Origin: JBBRNH01 sp038230415
GTDB lineage: Bacteria > Bacteroidota > Bacteroidia > Cytophagales > Spirosomataceae
Length of the DNA stretch: 33,790 nt
Reading direction: 5' to 3'
Assembly (NCBI GenBank): GCA_038230415.1
Contig: JBBRNH010000067.1
Coordinates: 1 to 33,790 of the forward strand
Part shown: positions 8,120 to 15,530 of the stretch, one piece after another
Layout: every line of letters starts with the position of its first letter
Position numbering within the stretch: the stretch's first letter is position 1
The notes under the pieces: generated by a model
Databases searched by the model: none
The model's input: only the letters and a program-made list of their open reading frames with translations
Told to the model about the DNA's origin: nothing
Made by a program: the position numbers and the translations under genes

Positions 8120-8663
8120 CTTTCAGTGGCAAGTGGCAAGTAACAAGTGGCAGGTGCTTCGCCCGTGGCTGGTCTTACTTGCCACTTGCCACTTGTTACT
8201 TGCCACTATTTCCTGCGGCCCTTATTCGTTTACCGGCACCACGCTGTCGCCCGATTTGAAGACGATTACGGTTAATAACTTTACGCTGCAAACGGCGGGT
8301 GGCCCGGCCAACTTGCCCCTTACGCTCAACGAAAAGCTGAAAGAATATTACCAGCGATACACGAGCCTGAAGGTGGTGCCAAACAACGGCGAATTAGTGC
8401 TTGAAGGCTCTATCACCAATTATGAACTGCTCGCCATAGCCCCCACTGCGCAGGATCAGGCGGGGCTAAACCGGCTGCAAATCACGGTGTTAGCCCGGTT
8501 TTTTAATAACAAAGACGAGACCAAGAATTTTGAACAGTCGTTTTCATTTTATCAGGATTTTCCACAAAATCAGACCCTGACGCAGAACGAAAGCCGGTTG
8601 GTTCCCAAGATTTTAGATCAGATTGTGCTGGATATGTTCAATAAAACAGCCGCCGATTGGTAG
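8109..8663 (+). CDS. lptE: LptE-family LPS assembly lipoprotein
   Basis: A 184-residue lipoprotein matching the Bacteroidota LptE family: after the lipobox Cys36 it reads CGPYSFTGTTLSPDLKTITV, then a short alpha/beta domain. LptE plugs the LptD barrel in lipopolysaccharide delivery to the outer membrane. The start ATG 8109 lies inside the 3' end of the sigma-54 activator gene, in another frame. The signal peptide is unusual: residues 6-16 come from the left arm and residues 24-33 (LATCHLLLAT), the hydrophobic core, come from the right arm of an inverted repeat. The lipobox TISC is a weak version. A leftover of the same repeat vocabulary lies just after the stop codon. Confidence 0.85.
   Translation: MKTNFQWQVASNKWQVLRPWLVLLATCHLLLATISCGPYSFTGTTLSPDLKTITVNNFTLQTAGGPANLPLTLNEKLKEYYQRYTSLKVVPNNGELVLEGSITNYELLAIAPTAQDQAGLNRLQITVLARFFNNKDETKNFEQSFSFYQDFPQNQTLTQNESRLVPKILDQIVLDMFNKTAADW
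8125..8207 (+). repeat. Inverted repeat encoding the LptE signal peptide
   Basis: Words AAGTGGC and AAGTAAC on the left (8125-8156) and ACTTGCC and ACTTGTT on the right (8177-8207). 8132-8152 and 8187-8207 are perfect 21-base reverse complements around a 34-base loop. The whole element is translated as the N-terminus of LptE. Confidence 0.9.
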
Positions 8664-8671
8664 ATTTTTAC

Positions 8672-8686
8672 CTGCCACTTGCTACT
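8672..8686. repeat. Half-element with the same vocabulary, after lptE
   Basis: CTGCCACTTGCTACT, 8 bases after the lptE stop, uses the same TGCCACTTG words as the right arm of the 8125-8207 element. lptE is therefore bracketed by related repeat material. Confidence 0.55.
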
Positions 8687-8694
8687 CATAAAAA

Positions 8695-9504
8695 ATGCTT
8701 GATAAAGAAACCTTCTCGTACTGGGTGACTCACCCCGACGACTTGACCGCTGCCGATTTTGCCCAGATGCAGGAAAACCTGGCCGAACACCCCTACTGCC
8801 AATCGCTTTACACACTGGCGGCAAAAGGCGCATCGCTGCACCGAAAATCGAAGACCGTTGCTTACGCCCGGCAAGCCGCAGCCTACGCCCTGAGCCGAAA
8901 TGCGCTTCGGCGGCTGATTGACAATGAGTTTCAGTGGTCGGAAAATCTGCTCTATAAAATTAATGAACTATCGGCGCGGGCCGTGCCGGTGCCGGATGAT
9001 TACCAGCAGGAAAGCTACGCGCTGTTTAAGTCAAAATCCAGTTTGAGCAGCGGATTGGGCCGGTTGCCGATGCTTAGTTTTAGACTCCCTGCGCTGCCCC
9101 AAATCACGATTCCTGAACTCGATGATGCCGCGCTGACCGAAACGGCACTCCGGCAACACCTTACCCAACAATCGGGCGAACCCGTTGCTGCCAAGCCCGA
9201 TGCTCACTTGTTGGCTCAGTTAGACATTATCGAAAACTTTATCCGGTTGGAGCCGGGCCTGTTGCCCATCCGGGCCACCATACCCACCAACGAAGATGAC
9301 GATGATCCGCATCAGGAAGACTTAGCCAAGCGCAGTCCGCAACCGACAACATCGGGCGGCATTGCGAGTGAAACCTTTGCCCAGATTTTTGTGAAGCAGG
9401 GTAAGATTAGCAAGGCTATTGAGGTTTATGAGAAGCTGATCGCAAAAAATCCGGCAAAAACGGCGTACTTTACAGCCAAAATCAGCGAATTGACCCAGCA
9501 ATGA
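8695..9504 (+). CDS. TPR-like protein of unknown function between lptE and secG
   Basis: A 269-residue soluble, helix-rich protein with no signal peptide. The N-terminus (LDKETFSYWVTHPDDLTAADFAQM) and a central Pro-rich stretch are not recognised. The C-terminal part (IFVKQGKISKAIEVYEKLIAKNPAKTAYFTAKISEL) reads like a single tetratricopeptide repeat followed by a capping helix. The gene starts 31 bases after lptE and precedes secG by 97 bases, suggesting membership of the same transcript. A role in envelope biogenesis or secretion is inferred from context only. Confidence 0.75.
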   Translation: MLDKETFSYWVTHPDDLTAADFAQMQENLAEHPYCQSLYTLAAKGASLHRKSKTVAYARQAAAYALSRNALRRLIDNEFQWSENLLYKINELSARAVPVPDDYQQESYALFKSKSSLSSGLGRLPMLSFRLPALPQITIPELDDAALTETALRQHLTQQSGEPVAAKPDAHLLAQLDIIENFIRLEPGLLPIRATIPTNEDDDDPHQEDLAKRSPQPTTSGGIASETFAQIFVKQGKISKAIEVYEKLIAKNPAKTAYFTAKISELTQQ

Positions 9505-9559
9505 CTTGATTGGGGCGATAAGCCCGACAACGGCACAGAACTTGTGGGGACGAGACAAG

Positions 9560-9596
9560 CTGATTATTGACAACTGATTATTGTTTACTGATAACT
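9560..9596. repeat. Word-repeat half-element upstream of secG
   Basis: CTGATTATTG occurs at 9560-9569 and 9574-9583, and the related CTGATAACT at 9588-9596, ending 5 bases before the secG ATG. It resembles one arm of the window's inverted repeats, without a complementary arm. It could also influence secG translation initiation. Confidence 0.5.
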
Positions 9597-9601
9597 AAAA
9601 A

Positions 9602-10048
9602 ATGGTACCTGCACTTATTATTGTCGCCTGTGTTCTGGCCGTATTGCTCATTCTCATTGTCTTGATCCAGAACTCGAAAGGCGGTGGCCTGTCCGGTGAA
9701 ATCGGCGGTTTAGGGTCTAACCAATTGATGGGCGTGAAAAAAACTACTGACCTGCTTGAGCAAGTCACCTGGGGTTTCGGCATTGGCATCATGGTACTGA
9801 CTCTGGCTTCGTATGTGCTGATTGACAAAGGCACCAGCGGCATCAACAGTGCCAACGTTGACGCAGCCCAGACCCGCACCCTGCCCGGCGCAGGTCCGGT
9901 GGCCCCCGCGCCACGCCAGGCAGCCCCCGCGCCGGGAGCAGCCACGCCCGCAGCAGGAACTCCTCCGCGAGCCGCTGCCCCACCAGCATCTGCTCCTGCA
10001 CCAGCAGCAGTACCGCAACAAGCGGCACCGGCTCCGGCAAAGAAGTAA
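9602..10048 (+). CDS. secG: Preprotein translocase subunit SecG
   Basis: A 148-residue small subunit of the SecYEG channel. Two membrane segments are visible (residues about 3-22 and 57-77). Between them is the SecG signature QNSKGGGLSGEIGGLGSNQLMG, here split as QNSKGGGLSG and EIGGLGSNQLMG, followed by a family-typical cytoplasmic loop. Residues about 95-148 form a low-complexity Ala/Pro tail ending in PAKK, longer than in E. coli SecG (110 residues) but common in Bacteroidota. The gene closes the miaB-to-secG cluster and is followed 13 bases later by a strong hairpin terminator. Confidence 0.95.
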   Translation: MVPALIIVACVLAVLLILIVLIQNSKGGGLSGEIGGLGSNQLMGVKKTTDLLEQVTWGFGIGIMVLTLASYVLIDKGTSGINSANVDAAQTRTLPGAGPVAPAPRQAAPAPGAATPAAGTPPRAAAPPASAPAPAAVPQQAAPAPAKK

Positions 10049-10061
10049 CGCAGACGCGTTC

Positions 10062-10099
10062 AACAGAAAAGCGGCCCCGTAAAAGGCCGCTTTTCTGTT
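10062..10099 (+). terminator. Rho-independent terminator after secG
   Basis: 15-base perfect arms AACAGAAAAGCGGCC (10062-10076) and GGCCGCTTTTCTGTT (10085-10099) flank an 8-base loop. The GC-rich stem top next to T-rich sequence fits a terminator for secG. A-tracts on the other side could make it bidirectional and serve the converging minus-strand gene ending at 10177. Confidence 0.85.
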
Positions 10100-10176
10100 T
10101 GGGTAAAAACGTAACAATGGCGGTGGGCTACGCCAAAAAATAAGGCAAGACAATTCAGCTAACTACCCAATATCAT

Positions 10177-10884
10177 TCAGCACACGGTTGCCAGCAACGA
10201 TTTTGCTATGGGCAGCAGCGTTTCCTCAACCGGGTAGTTTTGCCGGGTTTCGAGGGCGAAGGCCGCCGGATTGGGCAGTTGTCGGTTTCGGCGGAGCAGT
10301 GCTAATTTCATGTTCTCAAACGTGTTTGCCAAACTTCGGCGGGTGCTTTCAACAAACTGCACCTTTACCCAGCGTCCGCCCGGTTCGTGGTCAGCGTAGA
10401 GGGTGAGGGTAAACTGATAAATCCGGGTTTCGGCCTGGTTTGAGACGTGCAAAAAGAGGTAGCCTTCGTCGGGACGGAGTGGTTGCAGGCCCACCGGCTC
10501 TAAAGCCAGTGACCCGGCAATGTCGGCCCATCGTTGATGCCCCTGGCCGAGCAGCTTACCAAAGCGGGGCAACACAAATGACAAAATGTCGTCCACATCG
10601 GCTAAGTAACCCGTGTCGGTTTGTTCAGGCCGGTATTCGATGCGGGGGGGCGGACCGGGATTTACGTGGCTGATCTTCTTTGGGAAAGCCGCGCTCAGGC
10701 TACCCTTGTTCGTCAAAAACTGCTGACTTTCGGCGTATCGCTGGCGAAGGTCGGGCAGGTCGGGGCAGAGTTTGTCAGCCGAGAAATTCTGTTGAACAGC
10801 CTGTAAATAAGCCAGAATGACATATTTCTGATACTCGGCATCCAGCAATCCGTGTGTCAGCCAGTCGGCAGGGAGGGTAGTCAT
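10177..10884 (-). CDS. Unrecognised 235-residue cytoplasmic protein
   Basis: An intact ORF whose family I do not recognise. It has no signal peptide or membrane segment. Features are an N-terminal helical region (WLTHGLLDAEYQKYVILAYL), a central Pro-rich strand (VNPGPPPRIEYRPE) and a mixed C-terminal half with a conserved-looking FVESTRRSLANTFENMKLAL. It converges on secG across a shared terminator and is divergent from groES. Codon use matches the neighbours, so it is probably a normal lineage gene rather than recent cargo. The start at 10884 (MTTLPADWL) is the only ATG near the ORF's beginning. Confidence 0.75.
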   Translation of the reverse strand: MTTLPADWLTHGLLDAEYQKYVILAYLQAVQQNFSADKLCPDLPDLRQRYAESQQFLTNKGSLSAAFPKKISHVNPGPPPRIEYRPEQTDTGYLADVDDILSFVLPRFGKLLGQGHQRWADIAGSLALEPVGLQPLRPDEGYLFLHVSNQAETRIYQFTLTLYADHEPGGRWVKVQFVESTRRSLANTFENMKLALLRRNRQLPNPAAFALETRQNYPVEETLLPIAKSLLATVC

Positions 10885-10978
10885 GGCCGTAAAAAAGGAT
10901 AATGGTTATAGCTGATGAACTGACGAAACTACAAAATATACGAAGTTATCCAAATTTTATTGGTCTGATACCTGACTT

Positions 10979-11070
10979 TGCCAGATAAATCACTGGAAAA
11001 ATGCTCGTATGCCAATACTACCTTGTACCTGTAAATTTGGCAGGACGCAGGATTGGCATAGAAATTGGCA
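10979..11070. promoter_or_regulatory. Five TGCCA/TGGCA boxes upstream of groES
   Basis: TGCCA occurs at 10979 and 11010, and TGGCA at 11038, 11054 and 11066, within 92 bases ahead of the groES start. The first overlaps TGACTTTG (10973-10980), a weak match to the -7 consensus, which would give a leader of roughly 145 bases. No CIRCE element is visible. The boxes may be sites for a heat-shock regulator; this is inference from repetition and place. Confidence 0.35.
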
Positions 11071-11132
11071 AGCCTGAACCGTCTGCGCGAAAGCGCTTTA
11101 TCAATTTCAAAACCTTAACGTCTAATACTACA

Positions 11133-11426
11133 ATGGTAGCAGAAGCGGAAGTTAAAGTGAGCGTGAAACCGCTGGCTGATCGGGTGCTGGTAGAAGCCGC
11201 CCCCGCCGAAGAAAAAACGTCTTTTGGCATTATCATTCCTGATACGGCCAAAGAAAAGCCACAGCGCGGCACAGTCGTTGCCGTGGGCAATGGCAAAAAA
11301 GACGAGCCAATGACCGTTCAGGTCGGCGACACGGTGCTGTATGGCAAGTATGCCGGTACCGAAATTACCGTCGAAGGCACCGAGTACCTCATCATGCGTG
11401 AATCCGACATTTTCGCAATCCTGTAA
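11133..11426 (+). CDS. groES: Co-chaperonin GroES
   Basis: The 97-residue lid of the GroEL folding chamber. It shows KVSVKPLADRVLVEAAPAEE, the mobile-loop region KTSFGIIIPDTAKEKPQRG and the terminal LIMRESDIFAIL, all typical of GroES. ATG 11133 (MVAEAEVKVSV) is chosen; the open frame extends 44 codons upstream, but those residues are not GroES-like. It is followed by groEL across a 124-base gap holding a long inverted repeat, so the two are almost certainly co-transcribed. Confidence 0.97.
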   Translation: MVAEAEVKVSVKPLADRVLVEAAPAEEKTSFGIIIPDTAKEKPQRGTVVAVGNGKKDEPMTVQVGDTVLYGKYAGTEITVEGTEYLIMRESDIFAIL

Positions 11427-11431
11427 ATCTG

Positions 11432-11540
11432 AGTGAAGAGTGATGAGTGAAGAGTGATGAGTGAATAATGAAGAGTATATACTCTGAATCAGATTCGCTC
11501 TCACTTGCTATTCTTCACTCTTCACTTTTAACTCTTCACT
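11432..11540 (+). repeat. Inverted repeat between groES and groEL
   Basis: Left arm 11432-11475 is built from AGTGAAGAGTGATG words; right arm about 11498-11540 is built from TTCACTCTTCACT words. The arms are imperfect reverse complements. The left arm ends in a perfect 14-base palindrome (AGAGTATATACTCT, 11471-11484) and the middle holds GAATC-A-GATTC. The right arm ends 10 bases before the groEL ATG, so the hairpin sits in the intercistronic mRNA. Confidence 0.88.
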
Positions 11541-11550
11541 AAAAAAAGCA

Positions 11551-13191
11551 ATGGCTAAGAAAATTTTCTTCGATACCGAAGCCCGCGAAAAAATCAAAAA
11601 AGGCGTTGATACCCTCGCCGATGCCGTAAAAGTAACCCTCGGCCCCAAAGGGCGGAACGTTATCCTCGACAAGAAATTCGGTTCACCAACCATCACCAAA
11701 GACGGTGTAACGGTGGCTAAAGAAATCGAGTTGAAAGACGCGATGGAAAACATGGGCGCACAGCTCGTGAAAGAAGTAGCCTCGAAAACAGCTGACTCTG
11801 CCGGCGACGGAACCACAACGGCCACCGTTCTGGCGCAGTCAATCTATTCGGTGGGTGTGAAAAACGTGGCCGCCGGAGCCAACCCAATGGACCTGAAGCG
11901 CGGGATTGACAAGGCCGTTATCGCCGTTGTTAAAAACCTGACCGAGCAAGCCCAGACCGTTGGTGATGATTTCAGTAAAATCGCGCAGGTAGCCACCATC
12001 TCGGCTAACCACGACGAGGAAATCGGAACCATGATTGCCGAGGCCATGAAAAAGGTCGGCAAAGAAGGCGTAATCACCGTTGAAGAAGCGCGTGGTACCG
12101 AAACCGAAGTGAAAACGGTAGAAGGCATGCAGTTCGACCGGGGCTATCTCTCGCCGTACTTCGTGACCAATACCGAGAAAATGGAGGTTGACCTGGAACG
12201 TCCTTTTATCCTGATTTCGGAGAAAAAAGTGTCTTCGATGAAAGAACTGTTGCCGGTGCTGGAGCAGGTGGCCCAAACGGGTCGCCCACTGCTGATCATC
12301 GCCGAAGACGTTGATGGTGAGGCACTTGCTACATTGGTCGTAAATAAAATTCGGGGTGCGCTGAAAGTAGCCGCCGTGAAAGCACCGGGTTTCGGCGACC
12401 GCCGGAAGGCCATGCTCGAAGACATTGCGGTGTTGACGGGTGGTCAGGTGATCTCGGAAGAGCGCGGATTCAAACTCGAAAACGCATCGCTTGAATACCT
12501 CGGTCAGGCCGAAAAAATCCTGATTGACAAAGACAACACGACCATCGTGAATGGCGTGGGCGAGAAAGACGATATCACGGGCCGCGTGAACCAAATCAAG
12601 GCGCAAATCGAAAACACAACCTCTGATTATGACCGCGAGAAGCTCCAGGAGCGTCTGGCGAAACTGTCGGGTGGGGTGGCTATTCTGTACATCGGGGCCG
12701 CTACGGAGGTTGAGATGAAGGAGAAAAAAGACCGCGTTGACGATGCCCTGCACGCAACCCGCGCTGCCGTTGAAGAAGGTATTGTAACGGGCGGTGGTAT
12801 TGCCCTGATCCGCGCCATTGCGGTGCTTGACAGCGTGAATACGATCAACGAAGACGAGAAGACGGGGGTAAATATCATCCGCGTGGCCCTCGAATCACCC
12901 CTCCGCACGATTGTTGCCAACGCCGGTGGCGAAGGCTCAGTGGTGGTAAACAAGGTGAAAGCCGGTGAAGGCGGTTATGGCTACAACGCCAAAACCGATG
13001 TGTACGAAGACCTCTTTGCGGCTGGTATCATTGACCCGAAAAAAGTAACCCGGCTGGCGTTGGAGAATGCAGCTTCGATTGCCGGTATGCTTCTGACGAC
13101 CGAATGCCTGATTGCCGACGAGCCGGAAGAAGCCGGTGCCGGTGCTGGTCATATGCACGGCGGTGGTGGCGGCATGGGCGGCATGATGTAA
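11551..13191 (+). CDS. groL: Chaperonin GroEL
   Basis: A full-length 546-residue 60-kDa chaperonin subunit that folds proteins by ATP-driven encapsulation with GroES. It has the ATP-binding signature VTLGPKGRNVILDKKFGSP, the catalytic stretch SAGDGTTTATVLAQ (aspartate of GDGTTT), the apical-domain DRGYLSPYFVTN and the chaperonin cpn60 signature region AAVEEGIVTGGGIALIRA. It ends in the usual Gly/Met-rich tail (GGGGGMGGMM). Its expression is likely tied to groES, modulated by the hairpin just upstream. Confidence 0.98.
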   Translation: MAKKIFFDTEAREKIKKGVDTLADAVKVTLGPKGRNVILDKKFGSPTITKDGVTVAKEIELKDAMENMGAQLVKEVASKTADSAGDGTTTATVLAQSIYSVGVKNVAAGANPMDLKRGIDKAVIAVVKNLTEQAQTVGDDFSKIAQVATISANHDEEIGTMIAEAMKKVGKEGVITVEEARGTETEVKTVEGMQFDRGYLSPYFVTNTEKMEVDLERPFILISEKKVSSMKELLPVLEQVAQTGRPLLIIAEDVDGEALATLVVNKIRGALKVAAVKAPGFGDRRKAMLEDIAVLTGGQVISEERGFKLENASLEYLGQAEKILIDKDNTTIVNGVGEKDDITGRVNQIKAQIENTTSDYDREKLQERLAKLSGGVAILYIGAATEVEMKEKKDRVDDALHATRAAVEEGIVTGGGIALIRAIAVLDSVNTINEDEKTGVNIIRVALESPLRTIVANAGGEGSVVVNKVKAGEGGYGYNAKTDVYEDLFAAGIIDPKKVTRLALENAASIAGMLLTTECLIADEPEEAGAGAGHMHGGGGGMGGMM

Positions 13192-13242
13192 GCCTGACCG
13201 CTGATTACGCAGGTTTAATTGATTTTGCTGATTTTCAGGAAC

Positions 13243-13276
13243 CGCCCGCTGTCGAAAGATGGGGGGCGATTTTTTT
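13243..13276 (+). terminator. Possible terminator after groEL
   Basis: CGCCC (13243-13247) can pair with GGGCG (13264-13268), followed directly by a run of seven T. The stem is short and the loop is 16 bases, so this is a modest candidate located 50 bases after the groEL stop. Confidence 0.4.
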
Positions 13277-13278
13277 GT

Positions 13279-13286
13279 TATCTTTA
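13279..13286 (+). promoter_or_regulatory. Putative -7 box of the Uma2-family gene
   Basis: TATCTTTA, one base from the TAnnTTTG consensus, 15 bases before the ATG at 13302. No clear -33 TTG is present at the expected distance. The same TTATCTTTAC string appears before the AlbA_2 gene at 26773. Confidence 0.3.
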
Positions 13287-13301
13287 CCAAAAAAGCATCC
13301 A

Positions 13302-13889
13302 ATGGAAGCAATCGCAGCATGGCCCGCCGTTGTCGAGAATCCCTTCACCGATGAGGGATTCTACGACTTTTGCCAGCACAACCCCAACCTTCGGTTTGAG
13401 CGCGAAACCGACGGAAAACTCCTCATTATGCCCAACACAGGCGGTAAAACCGGAAAACTCAATTTCAGGCTCTATTTGATGTTCTTCTCGTGGTTGGAAG
13501 AAAGTAAAAGCGGTGAAATGTTTGATTCATCAACGGCGTTCCGGCTCCCCGATGGCAGCACCCGCTCGCCGGACGTGGCCTGGGTGCTGCTTGACCGATG
13601 GAACGCGCTTACGGACCGGCAGCAGGAACAGTTTCCGCCCCTGTGTCCTGATTTTGTGATCGAACTGCGCTCGGCAACGGACACGCTCAAAGCAGCCAAA
13701 GCCAAAATGACTGATGTCTGGATTGCCAACGGTTGCCGTTTGGCCTGGCTCATTGACCCCCAAGCCGAAACGACCCATATTTTCCGGGCCGATGGCGAAA
13801 TTCAGATCGTGCGCGGCTTCGACAAAACGCTGTCAGGCGAGGATGTGCTGGTCGGGTTCTCGCTGCCCCTGAACCGGCTGTCAGCGTAG
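13302..13889 (+). CDS. Uma2-family (DUF820) PD-(D/E)xK nuclease-like protein
   Basis: A 195-residue protein of the Uma2 family, a restriction-endonuclease-like fold of unknown biological role that is abundant in Cyanobacteria and Cytophagales. Family marks are the N-terminal FCQHNPNLRFERETDGKLLI, SPDVAWVLLDRW, the acidic core PDFVIELRSATDTL and the terminal strand CRLAWLIDPQ. ATG 13302 (MEAIAAWPAVV) is used; the frame is open further upstream into groEL but that part is not conserved. It lies on the same strand as the carboxylase gene, which begins 26 bases after its stop. It could be a single-gene accessory element. Confidence 0.85.
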   Translation: MEAIAAWPAVVENPFTDEGFYDFCQHNPNLRFERETDGKLLIMPNTGGKTGKLNFRLYLMFFSWLEESKSGEMFDSSTAFRLPDGSTRSPDVAWVLLDRWNALTDRQQEQFPPLCPDFVIELRSATDTLKAAKAKMTDVWIANGCRLAWLIDPQAETTHIFRADGEIQIVRGFDKTLSGEDVLVGFSLPLNRLSA

Positions 13890-13915
13890 CCATTATACAA
13901 CTATCATCAACTCCC

Positions 13916-15517
13916 TTGCCCAATCCCGATACGTCTGACCGCCATCGGCTGGCCGAACTCGCCCGCCGACAGGCCCGCGCCCTGGCAATGGGTGGCCTCG
14001 CCAAAATTGCCCGGCAGCATGAACTTAGTCGGCTAACGGCCCGCGAACGGGTGGCCCGGCTCCTGGATGCCGACAGTTTCTACGAAATTGGTCAGTTGGC
14101 GCACTCAGCCCGGCCCGATGCCCGCGATAAAACCCCCGCCGATGGCCGCATAACGGGCTACGGCACGGTAGCCGGGCAACTCGTTGGTGTATCTGCCGAC
14201 GACGTAACGATAATGGCCGGGGCGGGCGGGCAGGTCGGCTACCGAAAAGAGTACAGCATCGTCGGGATGGCTCAGAAAAAAGGCTTTCCGGCCATTATCT
14301 TAGGCGAAGGCGGGGGCGCACGAATCCCCGATATTATGGGCGCGGTCGGGATGATGTCGTTTGCGTATCCCATTCAGCACCCGCCCCGCGACCGGGCCGT
14401 GCCGGTCATTACGGCCATTATGGGCGAGTGCTACGGCGGGCCGATGTGGGAAGCATCGGTGTCAGACGTGGTGGTGCAGGTCAAGGGCGCGGTAATGGCC
14501 GTGGCCGGGCCGCCCATTCTGGAGATTGCCACCGGCGAGCGCGTCACCAAAGAAGCCCTCGGCGGCTGGCAGCAACACGCCCGCGTAACGGGCTTAGTTG
14601 ACCTCTTTGCCGAAGACGATGCCGATGCGATCCGGCTCATTCAGCGCGTCTTGACTTACCTGCCCGCCAACGCTGCCGAACTGCCGCCCGTATTGCCCGC
14701 ACAGCCGCCTTCGACGCTGAAACAGAACAGCATCCTGAACATTATTCCTGCCGATGACCGCTATTCTTACGATATGCACCGGATTCTGGCTTGCATTGTG
14801 GACGTGGGCAGCCTGCTGGAACTGAAACCGTTTTACGACGGGAGCTTAATCACCACCCTGGCCCGAATAGACGGGCAAGTGGTTGGTATTCTGGCGAATA
14901 ACCCGAAAATAAACGCCGGGGCAATGGGGCCGGGAGCCTGCGAAAAAGCGGTGTCATTTATCATTCTTTGCGATTCGTTTCATATCCCGCTTATTTTTCT
15001 GCACGATACGCCGGGTTTTTATGTGAGTCAGGCTGCCGAAAACAACAAGATGCCCGTCCGAATTATGGATTTCATCAACGCCCTGCATCACTGCACGGTG
15101 CCGCGCATTACGCTCTTTATCAGAAAGTCGTACGGTATGGCGAGCAACAACATGATGGGCGGCAACATGGGTGCCGATTTTACGCTGGCCTGGCCCACGG
15201 CAGATATTTCGTTTTCGTCGCCCGAAGTCGCGTTTAATGTGGTGCTGGGCCGAAAAGTAAAAGACGACCCCAACCGCGACGACATCAAACGGGCGTTTTT
15301 AGATAACTTAGCCGACATCAGCGCACCCTGGGAACCCGCCGGGCTGGGCCTGATTGACCGCATTATTGACCCCCGCCAGTCGCGGCAGGAGCTTATCCGG
15401 GCGTTGCAGATTGCCAACGGTCAGGCCGGGAGTCGCCACTCCGGGAGTCGCTACGCTGGCAGTCGTCAGGCGGGGGGGCGCAGCAAACGGCTCATGGCAA
15501 GCTGGAATAAAATGTGA
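13916..15517 (+). CDS. Acyl-CoA carboxylase carboxyltransferase subunit (propionyl/methylcrotonyl type)
   Basis: A 533-residue biotin-dependent carboxyltransferase that moves carboxyl from biotin to an acyl-CoA. It shows the family N-terminus KIARQHELSRLTARERVARLL, a first crotonase-like half with LGEGGGARIPDIMGAVGMM and a second half with PLIFLHDTPGFYVS and NMMGGNMGADFTLAWP. The substrate (propionyl-, methylcrotonyl- or another acyl-CoA) is not settled, and no biotin carboxylase partner lies nearby. The start is TTG 13916: no ATG precedes the conserved region in frame, and the next ATG (M25) would cut off the N-terminal helix. The last 32 residues carry an inserted GSR-type pentapeptide repeat before the usual C-terminal SKRLMASW. 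Confidence 0.88.
   Translation: MPNPDTSDRHRLAELARRQARALAMGGLAKIARQHELSRLTARERVARLLDADSFYEIGQLAHSARPDARDKTPADGRITGYGTVAGQLVGVSADDVTIMAGAGGQVGYRKEYSIVGMAQKKGFPAIILGEGGGARIPDIMGAVGMMSFAYPIQHPPRDRAVPVITAIMGECYGGPMWEASVSDVVVQVKGAVMAVAGPPILEIATGERVTKEALGGWQQHARVTGLVDLFAEDDADAIRLIQRVLTYLPANAAELPPVLPAQPPSTLKQNSILNIIPADDRYSYDMHRILACIVDVGSLLELKPFYDGSLITTLARIDGQVVGILANNPKINAGAMGPGACEKAVSFIILCDSFHIPLIFLHDTPGFYVSQAAENNKMPVRIMDFINALHHCTVPRITLFIRKSYGMASNNMMGGNMGADFTLAWPTADISFSSPEVAFNVVLGRKVKDDPNRDDIKRAFLDNLADISAPWEPAGLGLIDRIIDPRQSRQELIRALQIANGQAGSRHSGSRYAGSRQAGGRSKRLMASWNKM
15428..15487 (+). repeat. 15-base tandem repeat in the carboxyltransferase C-terminus
   Basis: Four 15-base units (15428, 15443, 15458, 15473) are translated GSRHS, GSRYA, GSRQA and GGRSK. 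The DNA words GGGAGTCGC and CTACGCT recur, and ACTCC-G-GGAGT and GGAGT-CGCC-ACTCC form small palindromes. It keeps the frame and places a basic linker before the terminal helix. Confidence 0.75.
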
Positions 15518-15530
15518 AACGAAACGCCCG

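Noticed and set aside
11054..11070. Sigma-54 (-24/-12) promoter before groES, suggested by TTGGCA...TTGGCA and the nearby sigma-54 activator
   Set aside because: The GG and GC dinucleotides are one base too far apart for the strict 10-base spacing, and the -12 TTGC core is imperfect.
11084..11095. GCGC-GAAA-GCGC mini-hairpin in the groES leader as an RNA thermometer
   Set aside because: Only four base pairs and 38 bases from the start codon; it does not cover the initiation region.
11839..12753. 304-codon open frame on the minus strand inside groEL
   Set aside because: It is antisense to a fully conserved groEL frame, its protein resembles no family, and long shadow frames are usual in GC-rich coding DNA.
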